Source: Agarilytica sp045430285
GTDB lineage: Bacteria > Pseudomonadota > Gammaproteobacteria > Pseudomonadales > Cellvibrionaceae
Length of the DNA stretch: 64,000 bases
Assembly (NCBI GenBank): GCA_045430285.1
Contig: JAILXV010000005.1
Span: 310,001-374,000 of the forward strand
Direction of reading: 5' to 3'
The position numbers were made by a program, and so were the translations under genes. Positions 17,732 through 26,344 of this stretch are shown piece after piece; the stretch's first letter is position 1; the number at the start of each line of letters is the position of its first letter. Below the pieces are notes generated by a model. That model worked only from the letters and a program-made list of their open reading frames with translations. It searched no databases and was not told the DNA's origin.

Positions 17732-18874
17732 ATGCAAGTTTATTTAGTCGGCGGTGCGGTGCGTGACGAACTACTCGGGTACCCAACGAATGAGTTTGAT
17801 TACGTTGTGGTGGGTGCAACACCCGAGGAAATGAAAGCCAAAGGTTTCACTCCAGTCGGAAAAGATTTTCCTGTTTTTCTTCACCCTAAAACAAAAGACG
17901 AATACGCACTCGCTAGAACCGAACGAAAAAGCGGTCACGGGTACTTGGGCTTCACGTTTAATGCAGCTCCAGACATCACCCTAGAACAAGACCTTATTCG
18001 CCGCGATCTCACGATCAATGCCATTGCAAAATCTGAATCAGGGGAATTTACTGACCCATACAATGGCCAATCCGATATCGCGAATAAAACGCTACGTCAT
18101 GTATCCGACGCATTTCGAGAAGATCCCGTCCGCATTCTTCGCACCGCCCGTTTTGCTGCGCGCTATCATCACCTTGGGTTTAGCATCGCCGAAGAAACAC
18201 TCGCCCTAATGAAAACCATGGTGGATAACGGGGAAGCCAACCACCTGGTATCCGAAAGAGTATGGAAAGAATTTTCCCGCGCATTTGGGGAGCGCCACCC
18301 AGAGGTATTTTTGCAAGTCTTATTTGAGTGTGGTGCACTAGAAGTGATTGCACCCGAACTAGTCGTACCCAGCCAAAACGCTGCCACTATCGCAGCGCTT
18401 CAAGCATCTTGCGCACGAAGCAAGAATATCAATATTCGTATCGCCGCCCTATTCCACGAACTAGCGTCAACCAGCAATCAAGACCGCGAACAATTAGTCA
18501 CGGCTTTCTTTGATCGCATTAGCGCACCCAAAGAAACCCGTGAGCTCGCCGCACTTGTTGTACGTCACAGCCAGGCATTCAGTTCCGCGTTCGAACTATC
18601 CGCAGAACAACTATTAACTCTTTTCTCCTCCTGTGATGCTATTCGTCGACGAGAACGATTCGAGAATTTTTTGTTTTCTTGTACCGCTGTACAAATATCT
18701 CTGGAAGACAAAGCCTATCCGCAAATGGATTACCTATTAAGCGGTTTATCTGCCGTTAAAAATATGGATATTCAGCACTTACTTTCTCAAGGATTAAAAG
18801 GGAAAGAGCTGGGAGACGCCATCGCAGCCCAACGCATAGAAACGTTAGAGACCCATAGAAAAAACTGGAAATAA
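17732..18874 (+). CDS. cca: CCA tRNA nucleotidyltransferase (atypical)
   Basis: Adds or repairs the 3-prime CCA of tRNAs. 380 residues; the class II nucleotidyltransferase head is clear: YLVGGAVRDELLG, then VVVGATPEEM, RRDLTINAIA and DPVRILRTARFAARY. Two oddities: the catalytic Asp-x-Asp expected at 21-23 reads Glu-Phe-Asp, and the C-terminal HD phosphohydrolase region has HE (ALFHELAS) instead of HD and is short compared with the E. coli enzyme (412). Nucleotide transfer is probably retained; phosphatase activity is probably lost. Confidence 0.88.
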   Translation: MQVYLVGGAVRDELLGYPTNEFDYVVVGATPEEMKAKGFTPVGKDFPVFLHPKTKDEYALARTERKSGHGYLGFTFNAAPDITLEQDLIRRDLTINAIAKSESGEFTDPYNGQSDIANKTLRHVSDAFREDPVRILRTARFAARYHHLGFSIAEETLALMKTMVDNGEANHLVSERVWKEFSRAFGERHPEVFLQVLFECGALEVIAPELVVPSQNAATIAALQASCARSKNINIRIAALFHELASTSNQDREQLVTAFFDRISAPKETRELAALVVRHSQAFSSAFELSAEQLLTLFSSCDAIRRRERFENFLFSCTAVQISLEDKAYPQMDYLLSGLSAVKNMDIQHLLSQGLKGKELGDAIAAQRIETLETHRKNWK

Positions 18875-18927
18875 GAACCACTTCACCACCCTCGACTCTA
18901 CTTTCCCGCTTTATCTCTCGGCGTTAG

Positions 18928-19467
18928 CTATGGTGATATAGAAAGCTGCGGGGCCGAAACATCACCAGAATATTGAAAGTCACTCTGCCAGAGCTGGCGC
19001 TTATCGCCAGAAAAATTCGCCCATATCGTGTCAAACCGCTTGCCTTCTTTTGGATGTACCAACTCCGGCGCGATATCGACGATAGGTTTCAACACATAAG
19101 ACTGCGTTAGTATTTCAGGACGTGGAAGTTCCAAGCCCTCAAAAAGCCCCACCTTTTCACCATAGATTAAGACATCTATATCGAGATAACGAGAAGAAAA
19201 CTTGGTCGCATCTTTCTCGCGGCCATGGGTAAACTCTATTTCGCGCAACAACCCAACTAACTCAGACAGAAAGCGATCAGTTTCACCCAGCACAACCAAA
19301 TTAAAAAAATTGTCACCACTAAAACCGAATGCTGGGCTTTCATACACAGGGGAAACGCACATACCACTCACGACCTTCGACAGCGTTTCAATACCACTGC
19401 GAATATTTTCTTCCCTATTAATATTGCTCCCTATTCCCAACAATATTTTTGGCACGCTTCTCGACAC
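18928..19467 (-). CDS. folK: 6-hydroxymethyl-dihydropterin pyrophosphokinase
   Basis: Transfers pyrophosphate from ATP to 6-hydroxymethyl-7,8-dihydropterin in folate synthesis. 179 residues with LLGIGSNI near the N-terminus, the catalytic SRYLDIDVLIYGE and the PRPEILTQSYVLKP substrate loop. It starts at GTG 19467; a second GTG four codons downstream (19455) has an equally plausible ribosome site. Third gene of a minus-strand tsaD-folB-folK series. Confidence 0.93.
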   Translation of the reverse strand: MSRSVPKILLGIGSNINREENIRSGIETLSKVVSGMCVSPVYESPAFGFSGDNFFNLVVLGETDRFLSELVGLLREIEFTHGREKDATKFSSRYLDIDVLIYGEKVGLFEGLELPRPEILTQSYVLKPIVDIAPELVHPKEGKRFDTIWANFSGDKRQLWQSDFQYSGDVSAPQLSISP

Positions 19468-19554
19468 TCTCGTTAAATATTTTCTTTAATGCTTTCTTTT
19501 GATACGTTGTTTAGACGACTTCTTGAAGACTGCCCGCTACATTTCACAAATACA

Positions 19555-19911
19555 CTAAGCGTCTTTCGTTCGAACAATTTCGACGCCAACCGCCTTCGTG
19601 TTATTTAATACCTGAGGTTTCACACACCGGATTTTCACCCATGAGGTTGCAAATTCAGCTAGCAACATTTCTGCCGACCGTTCAACCAAGGTTTCCAACA
19701 ATCTAAATTTCGAAGACACAATAAGCGCATCCAGACGCTCTACAACCAAGGCATAGTTAATCGCATCTTCGATATTCTCTGAGTTAGCCGCGCGAGCTAA
19801 ATCCGTTTCCAACTCTACCGTTAGCACGAGTTCCTGCGGAACTTTACGCTCCCAATCTAAGATACCCACTATTGCGTGAATACGAAGGTCTTCAATAATG
19901 ATCTTATCCAT
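19555..19911 (-). CDS. folB: Dihydroneopterin aldolase
   Basis: Converts dihydroneopterin to hydroxymethyl-dihydropterin and glycolaldehyde, the step before FolK. 118 residues from the ATG at 19911, matching the family length; the open frame runs 16 codons further upstream without support. Family features: MDKIIIEDLRIHAIVG, DWERKVPQEL, and the C-terminal IRCVKPQVLNNTKAVGVEI. Confidence 0.93.
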   Translation of the reverse strand: MDKIIIEDLRIHAIVGILDWERKVPQELVLTVELETDLARAANSENIEDAINYALVVERLDALIVSSKFRLLETLVERSAEMLLAEFATSWVKIRCVKPQVLNNTKAVGVEIVRTKDA

Positions 19912-19983
19912 GCAATAACGCTCCAATGGATAATGTTCCACAATATGTTTTTGCGTCATCAGTTTTCCGGTACTCGCCAGTCA

Positions 19984-21021
19984 TCAAGCTTTCACCGCCA
20001 CACTTGGAAGCGTATCCAGAGGCCAGCGCGGTTTAACTTCAATCGGCAAGTCTTCTTTATATCCAGCAACCAATCTCTGACACCCCGCGTAAGCAATCAT
20101 GGCACCGTTATCGGTGCAAAATTCATGTCGCGCGTAAAACACGTGTTTATTTTCTTTCGCTAAAGCCGCCTCTAACTTTTCTCTTAATCGCGTATTCGCG
20201 CTTACACCGCCAGCAATCACCAACGTGCTCATATCGCATTGCTTCAAAGCCCGCCGACATTTAATTACTAAGGTATCCACCACTGCTTCCTGAAATGCAG
20301 CGGCTATATCTGCACAAGTTTGATCGTCGGGCAGACCATTTTCTTGGGCGTGCGCCGTAACTGTATTTAGTGTGAATGTTTTAAGACCACTAAAACTAAA
20401 ATCCAACCCAGGCCGGTTTGTCATCGGACGAGGAAAGGTAAAGCGAGATAAATCCCCCGTCTCTGCCAAACGCGCAACATTCGGGCCTCCGGGATAATCT
20501 AAATCCATCATTTTCGCCGCCTTATCGAAAGCCTCACCGGCTGCATCGTCCAACGATTCACCCAGCAGTTCGTACTCACCAATAGACTGTACTTTGACCA
20601 ACTGGGTATGCCCGCCAGAAACCAACAAAGCAACAAACGGAAACGCTGGTGGATTGGGCTCCAGCAAAGGCGCCAATAAATGGCCTTCCATATGATGTAC
20701 ACCGATACTAGGGCACCCCCATGCGTAGGCAAGCGAACGCCCCACACAAGAGCCCACTAACAACGCACCGATCAACCCTGGCCCGCTGGTATAGGCGATA
20801 CCATCAATCTTCCCCACAGAATCACACGTCGCTAACAAGCGATCAATCATTGGTAAAAGCTTGCGCACATGATCTCGCGACGCTAATTCAGGTACCACGC
20901 CCCCATATTCACTATGAAGGGCTATCTGGCTGTATAATTCGTGCCCCAACAGGCCTTGCTCGCTGTCATAAACAGCGACGCCGGTCTCATCACAAGAAGT
21001 CTCGATACCAAGAACACGCAT
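19984..21021 (-). CDS. tsaD: tRNA N6-threonylcarbamoyladenosine transferase subunit TsaD
   Basis: Catalytic subunit that, with TsaB and TsaE, puts threonylcarbamoyl on A37 of ANN-decoding tRNAs. 345 residues, ASKHA fold. Features: GIETSCDETGVAVYD at the start, the metal-binding HHMEGH (the HxxxH pair), SGGHTQL, and IAGGVSANTRLRE. Divergent from rpsU, as in E. coli, and upstream of folB. Confidence 0.96.
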   Translation of the reverse strand: MRVLGIETSCDETGVAVYDSEQGLLGHELYSQIALHSEYGGVVPELASRDHVRKLLPMIDRLLATCDSVGKIDGIAYTSGPGLIGALLVGSCVGRSLAYAWGCPSIGVHHMEGHLLAPLLEPNPPAFPFVALLVSGGHTQLVKVQSIGEYELLGESLDDAAGEAFDKAAKMMDLDYPGGPNVARLAETGDLSRFTFPRPMTNRPGLDFSFSGLKTFTLNTVTAHAQENGLPDDQTCADIAAAFQEAVVDTLVIKCRRALKQCDMSTLVIAGGVSANTRLREKLEAALAKENKHVFYARHEFCTDNGAMIAYAGCQRLVAGYKEDLPIEVKPRWPLDTLPSVAVKA

Positions 21022-21142
21022 AATTGTCTTTCGAATGTCGGAAAAATCGGGACCTTATCACCTTTTTACCCTACGAAACACGTCAAAACCTCGTAAACCC
21101 GCGTCTATACTGATATTTGCCAAAGGCGCCTCCATAAACCCC

Positions 21143-21171
21143 TTGCAGGCACCCATTGAAGTGGTTAGAAT
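21143..21171 (+). promoter_or_regulatory. Candidate sigma-70 promoter of rpsU
   Basis: TTGCAG (21143-21148), 17 bases, TAGAAT (21166-21171). It faces the rpsU-yqeY-dnaG-rpoD operon in the 283-base gap between tsaD and rpsU. The -10 is good and the -35 moderate. Confidence 0.5.
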
Positions 21172-21304
21172 CTCGCACCCTAATTTAGGCCTACACCCCA
21201 GTAGTTGAGGGCTTAGCATGCAAAGCACGCTAATAGGCTATAAAGAAGATTTTGAATCTGGTTGTTAAACCACTATTTATTTGAACCTAGGTACAGGTAC
21301 TGAT

Positions 21305-21520
21305 ATGCCTTCAGTTAAACTGAAAGAAAACGAACCATTTGATGTTGCATTGCGTCGCTTCAAACGCTCTTGCGAAAAAGCAGGTATTCTTGCAGAAGTT
21401 CGTCGTCGTGAATTCTACGAGAAGCCAACTGCAATTCGTAAGCGTAAGGCTGCTGCGGCAGTTAAGCGTCATGCGAAAAAAGTGCAGCGCGAAAACAGAA
21501 AATTCCAACGCCTTTATTAA
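21305..21520 (+). CDS. rpsU: 30S ribosomal protein S21
   Basis: 71 residues, the standard length, beginning MPSVKLKENEPFDVALRRFK and ending in the Lys/Arg-rich tail. The open frame extends 8 codons upstream, but the family start is at 21305, after AGGTACTG. First gene of the macromolecular synthesis operon linking translation (S21), replication priming (DnaG) and transcription (RpoD). Confidence 0.97.
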   Translation: MPSVKLKENEPFDVALRRFKRSCEKAGILAEVRRREFYEKPTAIRKRKAAAAVKRHAKKVQRENRKFQRLY

Positions 21521-21561
21521 TCGACTAACCCCGATTATCCACTGACCTTTGGAACCCCCAA

Positions 21562-22011
21562 ATGGCAAGTGAACTAAAAAATACCGTATCTGCTGCGGTA
21601 AAAGACGCCATGCGCGCCAAGGACAAAGATCGCCTTGGTGTTTTACGTATGGTCATGTCTGAATTTAAGCGTATTGAAGTTGATGAGCGCATCGAGCTGG
21701 ATGACGCTCGTGTTCTGGCTGTTCTCGATAAGTTGGTTAAGCAACGCAAAGATTCAGAAAAACAATATATCGATGCCGATCGCAAAGACTTGGCCGATGT
21801 CGAATCTTTCGAGATCGGGGTTATCCAAGCCTTCCTACCCGAAGCGCTTACCCCAGAAGAAATCACCGAGATCGTTAAAGCGGCAATTGGCGAAAGTGGT
21901 GCCGAGTCCATGAAAGATATGGGCAAGGTAATGGCCATTGTGAAGCCTCAAGTGCAAGGCCGTGCCGATATGGGCAGCATCAGTAAATTTGTTAAAGCCG
22001 AACTCGGCTAA
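21562..22011 (+). CDS. yqeY: GatB/YqeY domain protein
   Basis: 149 residues; helical N-terminal half (ELKNTVSAAVKDAMRAKDKDRLGVLRMV is the family opening, split here as separate motifs around residues 3-30) and a C-terminal GatB/YqeY-like half with FLPEALTPEEI and KDMGKVMAIVKPQVQGRAD. The C-terminal half resembles the tail of the amidotransferase subunit GatB, but no enzymatic role is established. Its position between rpsU and dnaG is common in Pseudomonas-type gammaproteobacteria. Confidence 0.93.
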   Translation: MASELKNTVSAAVKDAMRAKDKDRLGVLRMVMSEFKRIEVDERIELDDARVLAVLDKLVKQRKDSEKQYIDADRKDLADVESFEIGVIQAFLPEALTPEEITEIVKAAIGESGAESMKDMGKVMAIVKPQVQGRADMGSISKFVKAELG

Positions 22012-22023
22012 TTGACTCTTACA

Positions 22024-22081
22024 GACGCCATTCTGGCGTCGCTCTTCTCAGTCTTGCTCTTCTCAGCCACACTCTTCTCAG
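22024..22081 (+). repeat. Hairpin and three 15-base-spaced CTCTTCTCAG repeats in the dnaG leader
   Basis: GACGCCA-TTC-TGGCGTC (22024-22040) forms a 7-bp hairpin after yqeY. It is followed by three copies of CTCTTCTCAG at 22042, 22057 and 22072, exactly 15 bases apart. dnaG starts at 22110. The E. coli operon has a terminator just before dnaG that limits primase output; this hairpin has no proper T-run but sits in the same place. Confidence 0.5.
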
Positions 22082-22109
22082 CCTGCAAAGGGCACTGTAC
22101 ACTTAAACG

Positions 22110-24059
22110 ATGAGCCGAATCCCCCAATCATTTATCGATGACCTACTTACTCGTTTAGACATCGTTAATGTTGTCGATAGTCGGGTCAAACTCAAAAAAG
22201 CAGGTAAAAATTACTCCGCCTGCTGTCCATTCCACCAAGAAAAAACCCCCTCGTTTACCGTCAGCCCTGACAAACAGTTCTACTACTGCTTTGGCTGCGG
22301 GGCATCAGGCAATGCGCTCGGCTTCGTCATGGAGTTCGAGCGACACGGGTTTATCGATGCCGTGGAATCACTGGCAAAAACTGCCGGACTTGAAGTCCCC
22401 AAGGAGCGAGGGCCAGACACCAGCAAACAAGATTTTCGACGCAAAAAGCTCTTCGATATTCTGGACGAAGCCAGTCAATTCTATCAAAGCCAATTGAAGT
22501 CCCATCCAAGAAAGCACCAAGCAGTCAAATACCTCCAAGACAGGGGGCTTTCTGGCCATATCGCCAAAGATTTCGGCCTCGGCTATGCGCCCCCAGGCAG
22601 GGACAATCTGCTTCTCGCCCTCGGAAAAAATGAGGAGGCCATTTCCCTCCTGATCGACGCCGGCCTTGTTATCCACAAAGAAGAGAAAAAGAAAACCTAC
22701 GACCGCTTTCGTCACCGCATTACCTTCCCCATCAAAGATACTCGTGGCCGCGTTATCGGCTTCGGCGGCCGTGTTCTTGGTGATGATAAGCCCAAATACC
22801 TGAACTCCCCGGAAACCTCCGTATTCCACAAAGGTCGTGAACTGTACGGTCTTCACGAAGCCTGCAAAGAGCGCAAACTCGAACGTCTATTAGTAGTTGA
22901 AGGGTATATGGATGTCATCGCCCTTGCCCAATATGGAATACGCAACACCGTTGCGACGCTCGGCACCGCCTGCGGTGAGGAGCACTTAAAGCTCGCCTTT
23001 CGCTATGTAAGTGAAATCATTTTCTGCTTTGATGGAGACAATGCTGGGCGCACGGCCGCTAAACGCGCCCTAATGAACTCACTAACGAGCATGGAAGATG
23101 GGCGCCAAATAAAATTTCTATTTCTCCCAGAAGGGCAAGATCCCGACAGTCTGGTAAGGCAAATCGGCACCGACCGATTTATCGCACAAACAACGCAATC
23201 CGTTCCACTTGAAGAGTTTTTGTTCGACGTATCCGCCGACGGCATCGACATAAACAGCATGGATGGGCGAGCCCGCTTCAGTAAAATCGCGGCGCCGCTA
23301 GTAGAACAGCTCCCTCAAGGCATCTTCAAAGAGCTTATGTTCGATAACCTGGCCAAGCGTACCGGGCTTTCACGAGATATTCTCGACGAACTCAAGAAAG
23401 AAACGGCTGCACTACCCGAACCCGAGCCACCCGCAGCGGCTCCAGTTCAACCTGAAAAACGCCCCACCACTGATATCCCACGATCAATATCAGAAAGCGC
23501 GCCTGAACCCGAATCCTCTTATGAGGCTCTCGCCCCTTACTCTTACATCGAAAACACCGAGCCGCCTGCCGATTACTCAGAACCACCGCCGTTTCAACCT
23601 CAGCTAAAGCCACACCGCCGCCCAGCCGTAGAGCTTACACCAGCGAAACTTGCGACGGTCTTATTGCTAGAAGAGCCCGCGCTACTAGCGAAGCTTGATG
23701 ATATTCCTGATCTAAACGGCGAAAGCGATCCAGACGTTCAATGTCTCAACGACATCATCCAATACCTCAAAAAGCGCCCCAACAGTAACTTCAATAATAT
23801 CCTGGGTTTCTGGGGTGGTGCGAAAGGTATTGAAGAACAACGACAGCTCGCCACTCTTATGGCAAACCAACTGTTTAGCTCAGTAAAAACCGTCAATATC
23901 TACGACCCATTAATCGAACTGAAAGCAGCCCTCGCCACTATGAGCGAGTCAGATTCTAAGCGAAACAGACTCCAGGAGATCCACGAACTTAAGTCTCGCG
24001 GCCTCAGTAATCTCACCTCAGAAGAAAAGAAGCGCCTAATAGAACTCACACGATCCTAA
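22110..24059 (+). CDS. dnaG: DNA primase
   Basis: Makes RNA primers for replication. 649 residues: CHC2 zinc ribbon with Cys39, His42, Cys60, Cys63; the RNA-polymerase core with RFRHRITFPI and GFGGRVLGDDKPKYLNSPET; a Toprim domain with VVEGYMDV and FDGDNAG; a Pro-rich linker (about 430-510) longer than in E. coli; and the helical DnaB-binding C-terminus. Third gene of the rpsU operon. Confidence 0.97.
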   Translation: MSRIPQSFIDDLLTRLDIVNVVDSRVKLKKAGKNYSACCPFHQEKTPSFTVSPDKQFYYCFGCGASGNALGFVMEFERHGFIDAVESLAKTAGLEVPKERGPDTSKQDFRRKKLFDILDEASQFYQSQLKSHPRKHQAVKYLQDRGLSGHIAKDFGLGYAPPGRDNLLLALGKNEEAISLLIDAGLVIHKEEKKKTYDRFRHRITFPIKDTRGRVIGFGGRVLGDDKPKYLNSPETSVFHKGRELYGLHEACKERKLERLLVVEGYMDVIALAQYGIRNTVATLGTACGEEHLKLAFRYVSEIIFCFDGDNAGRTAAKRALMNSLTSMEDGRQIKFLFLPEGQDPDSLVRQIGTDRFIAQTTQSVPLEEFLFDVSADGIDINSMDGRARFSKIAAPLVEQLPQGIFKELMFDNLAKRTGLSRDILDELKKETAALPEPEPPAAAPVQPEKRPTTDIPRSISESAPEPESSYEALAPYSYIENTEPPADYSEPPPFQPQLKPHRRPAVELTPAKLATVLLLEEPALLAKLDDIPDLNGESDPDVQCLNDIIQYLKKRPNSNFNNILGFWGGAKGIEEQRQLATLMANQLFSSVKTVNIYDPLIELKAALATMSESDSKRNRLQEIHELKSRGLSNLTSEEKKRLIELTRS

Positions 24060-24067
24060 TCTTTTCC

Positions 24068-24096
24068 AAAAAAACACCATAAAAGCGGGTGTTTTT
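24068..24096 (+). terminator. Hairpin between dnaG and rpoD
   Basis: AAAAACACC and GGTGTTTTT flank an ATAAAAGCG-like loop, followed by AGTTG. It is symmetrical in its A and T runs and can end transcription or act as a processing site between primase and sigma factor. Confidence 0.6.
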
Positions 24097-24130
24097 AGTT
24101 GAATTTATAGATGCCGCCTCCATATCCCGA

Positions 24131-24136
24131 TATAAT
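24131..24136 (+). promoter_or_regulatory. TATAAT box upstream of rpoD
   Basis: A consensus TATAAT 44 bases before the rpoD ATG, in the expected place for the internal rpoD promoter known from other gammaproteobacteria. No clear -35 is visible. Confidence 0.4.
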
Positions 24137-24180
24137 CGCCGGCTTGCCAAAATACACCACTTTACGCTACAGGAAGCTTA

Positions 24181-26016
24181 ATGAGCGACCAGGGTCAGAA
24201 AAACCAATCTCGAATTAAAGATCTCATCAACCGTGGCCGCGAACAAGGCTATCTAACGTATGATGAAGTAAACGATCACTTACCTGACGATATCTCTGAT
24301 CCCGATCAGGTTGAAGACATCATTCAGATGATCAACGACATGGGCATTCGCGTATATGAAACTGCGCCTGATGCCGATGACCTGTTGATGAATGACGGAG
24401 AAAACCAAACCACTGACGAAATCGCAGCGGCAGAAGCTGCTGCTGCACTCGCTGCAGTTGAAACCGAAGCAGGTAGAACCACCGACCCCGTCCGTATGTA
24501 TATGCGTGAAATGGGTACGGTAGAACTATTGACCCGTGAAGGTGAGATCGCGATTGCTAAGCGCATCGAAGAAGGCATTCGAGAGCTAATGCACGCCTTA
24601 GCGTACTGGCCAGAATCCGTTCACAAGATCATGAATGAATATGATTTGATCGAACAGGGCGAGCGCCGCTTAAGCGACGTTATCGGCGGCTGGCTAGATC
24701 CAGCAGACGAAGTCGCAGCACCCACTCCTGTTACCGCAGAATCTAAAGCAAATAGCTCAGATGACGACGATGACGACGACGCCAATACTGGTATCGACCC
24801 CGAATACGCTAAAGAGCGATTCGACGAACTTCGCGCAGTGCTTATCAAAGCAGACAAAGCGATTGAAAAGAACGGCCGAGAAAGCAAAACGGTTGATAAA
24901 GCACTAGAAGCCCTCGGTGAAGTATTTAAGTTCTTCAAATTACCACCAAGACAGTTTGATCCCATTTATAGCAGCACACGCGAAACCTTAATGAAGGTGC
25001 GCCTTGAAGAGCGCGCGGTCATGCGCCTATGTGTGCGCAACGCGGGCATGCCACGTAAAACCTTCGTTAAAGAATTCCCTGGCAACGAAACAAATGAAGG
25101 CTGGATTCCAGACGTTATCGCCAAAAAACGCGATTACTCTGACTCGTTACGGCCTTACCAGGAAGAAATTCTACGTAGCCAACGCAAACTAAAAGCTATT
25201 GAAGACCAAACAGGCCTCGACTTAGCGATGGTCAAAGAAATTAATCGTCGCATGTCGATTGGTGAAGCGAAAGCACGCCGCGCCAAAAAAGAAATGGTAG
25301 AAGCTAACCTACGCTTGGTTATCTCCATTGCTAAAAAGTACACCAACCGCGGCCTACAGTTCTTGGATCTAATTCAAGAAGGGAACATCGGCCTAATGAA
25401 AGCCGTTGATAAGTTTGAATACCGTCGTGGTTACAAATTTTCTACCTATGCAACTTGGTGGATCCGTCAGGCGATTACACGCTCTATCGCCGACCAAGCC
25501 AGAACAATTCGTATTCCAGTTCACATGATTGAGACCATCAATAAACTCAATCGTATCTCTCGCCAAATGCTTCAAGAAATGGGACGTGAACCCACGCCCG
25601 AAGAGCTCGGCGAACGCATGGAAATGCCTGAAGACAAAATTCGTAAAGTGCTTAAAATCGCCAAAGAACCCATCTCGATGGAAACCCCCATTGGCGACGA
25701 CGAAGATTCACATCTTGGCGACTTTATTGAAGACATTGCGATCACCTCACCAGTGGAATCAGCGACGTCACAAGGCTTACAAGAATCAACCCGCTCCGTA
25801 CTCGCAGGCCTTACTGCTCGTGAAGCAAAAGTGCTCCGTATGCGCTTCGGTATCGATATGAATACTGACCATACATTGGAAGAAGTGGGTAAGCAATTTG
25901 ACGTAACACGTGAACGTATTCGTCAGATTGAAGCAAAAGCATTACGTAAATTACGTCATCCGTCACGTTCAGATCACCTCCGTGGCTTTTTAGACGACGG
26001 AACTAACAACCCGTAA
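24181..26016 (+). CDS. rpoD: RNA polymerase primary sigma factor (sigma-70)
   Basis: Directs RNA polymerase to housekeeping promoters. 611 residues: region 1.1 (about 1-80), region 1.2 with TDPVRMYMREMG, the non-conserved insert with an acidic Asp run near residue 200, regions 2.1-2.4 (NLRLVISIAKKYTNRGLQ and YATWWIRQAITRS), region 3, and region 4.2 with TLEEVGKQFDVTRERIRQIE. A tRNA gene follows. Confidence 0.97.
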   Translation: MSDQGQKNQSRIKDLINRGREQGYLTYDEVNDHLPDDISDPDQVEDIIQMINDMGIRVYETAPDADDLLMNDGENQTTDEIAAAEAAAALAAVETEAGRTTDPVRMYMREMGTVELLTREGEIAIAKRIEEGIRELMHALAYWPESVHKIMNEYDLIEQGERRLSDVIGGWLDPADEVAAPTPVTAESKANSSDDDDDDDANTGIDPEYAKERFDELRAVLIKADKAIEKNGRESKTVDKALEALGEVFKFFKLPPRQFDPIYSSTRETLMKVRLEERAVMRLCVRNAGMPRKTFVKEFPGNETNEGWIPDVIAKKRDYSDSLRPYQEEILRSQRKLKAIEDQTGLDLAMVKEINRRMSIGEAKARRAKKEMVEANLRLVISIAKKYTNRGLQFLDLIQEGNIGLMKAVDKFEYRRGYKFSTYATWWIRQAITRSIADQARTIRIPVHMIETINKLNRISRQMLQEMGREPTPEELGERMEMPEDKIRKVLKIAKEPISMETPIGDDEDSHLGDFIEDIAITSPVESATSQGLQESTRSVLAGLTAREAKVLRMRFGIDMNTDHTLEEVGKQFDVTRERIRQIEAKALRKLRHPSRSDHLRGFLDDGTNNP

Positions 26017-26073
26017 CGCACGTACCCAATAAGCATCAGAATCCGGTGAACACCAATACTGGTTTTTGTATAT

Positions 26074-26104
26074 GCGGCGCACTATAATCGCGCCGCTGCT
26101 TTTA
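26074..26104 (+). terminator. GC-rich hairpin after rpoD with an embedded TATAAT
   Basis: GCGGCG (26074-26079) and CGCCGC (26091-26096) form a stem followed by TGCTTTT, fitting an rpoD terminator. The loop holds ACTATAATCG, a perfect -10 box (26083-26088) with no good -35, which could serve the tRNA 81 bases downstream. One element may do both jobs. Confidence 0.45.
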
Positions 26105-26168
26105 AACTGTCAAAGATATTAAGGAAAAAGTAGATAAACAAGGAAGCGTTACCCGCTAGTATGAAAAT

Positions 26169-26245
26169 GGGCCTTTAGCTCAGTTGGTTAGAGCATCCGA
26201 CTCATAATCGGCAGGTCCCCAGTTCAAGTCTGGGAAGGCCCACCA
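26169..26245 (+). tRNA. tRNA-Ile2 (anticodon CAT, lysidine-modified)
   Basis: 77 bases including an encoded CCA. Acceptor stem GGGCCTT/AAGGCCC, D-arm TAGCTCAGTTGGTTAGAGC, anticodon stem CCGA/TCGG with CAT at 26203-26205, T-arm with TTCAAGT. CAT could mean Met, but the GACTCATAATC anticodon arm and the acceptor match the Ile2 type (compare E. coli ileX) rather than elongator Met. TilS must then convert C34 to lysidine so it reads AUA. It lies downstream of rpoD, as I recall from Pseudomonas. Confidence 0.9.
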
Positions 26246-26250
26246 TATCG

Positions 26251-26280
26251 AAAAGGCCACGGTAATCGTGGCCTTTTTTT
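26251..26280 (+). terminator. Intrinsic terminator of the tRNA-Ile2 transcript
   Basis: AAGGCCACG-GTAAT-CGTGGCCTT stem followed by a T-run, starting 6 bases after the tRNA CCA. It also marks the left boundary of the restriction-modification insert. Confidence 0.88.
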
Positions 26281-26344
26281 GGCTTGCCGCACTGTATATA
26301 ATAACAGCGCATTCAGAATTTATTCTTTCAGACATGATTTAGAA

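Noticed and set aside
26169..26245. Elongator tRNA-Met
   Set aside because: Acceptor and anticodon arms match the Ile2 (CAU) type and the position after rpoD fits it.
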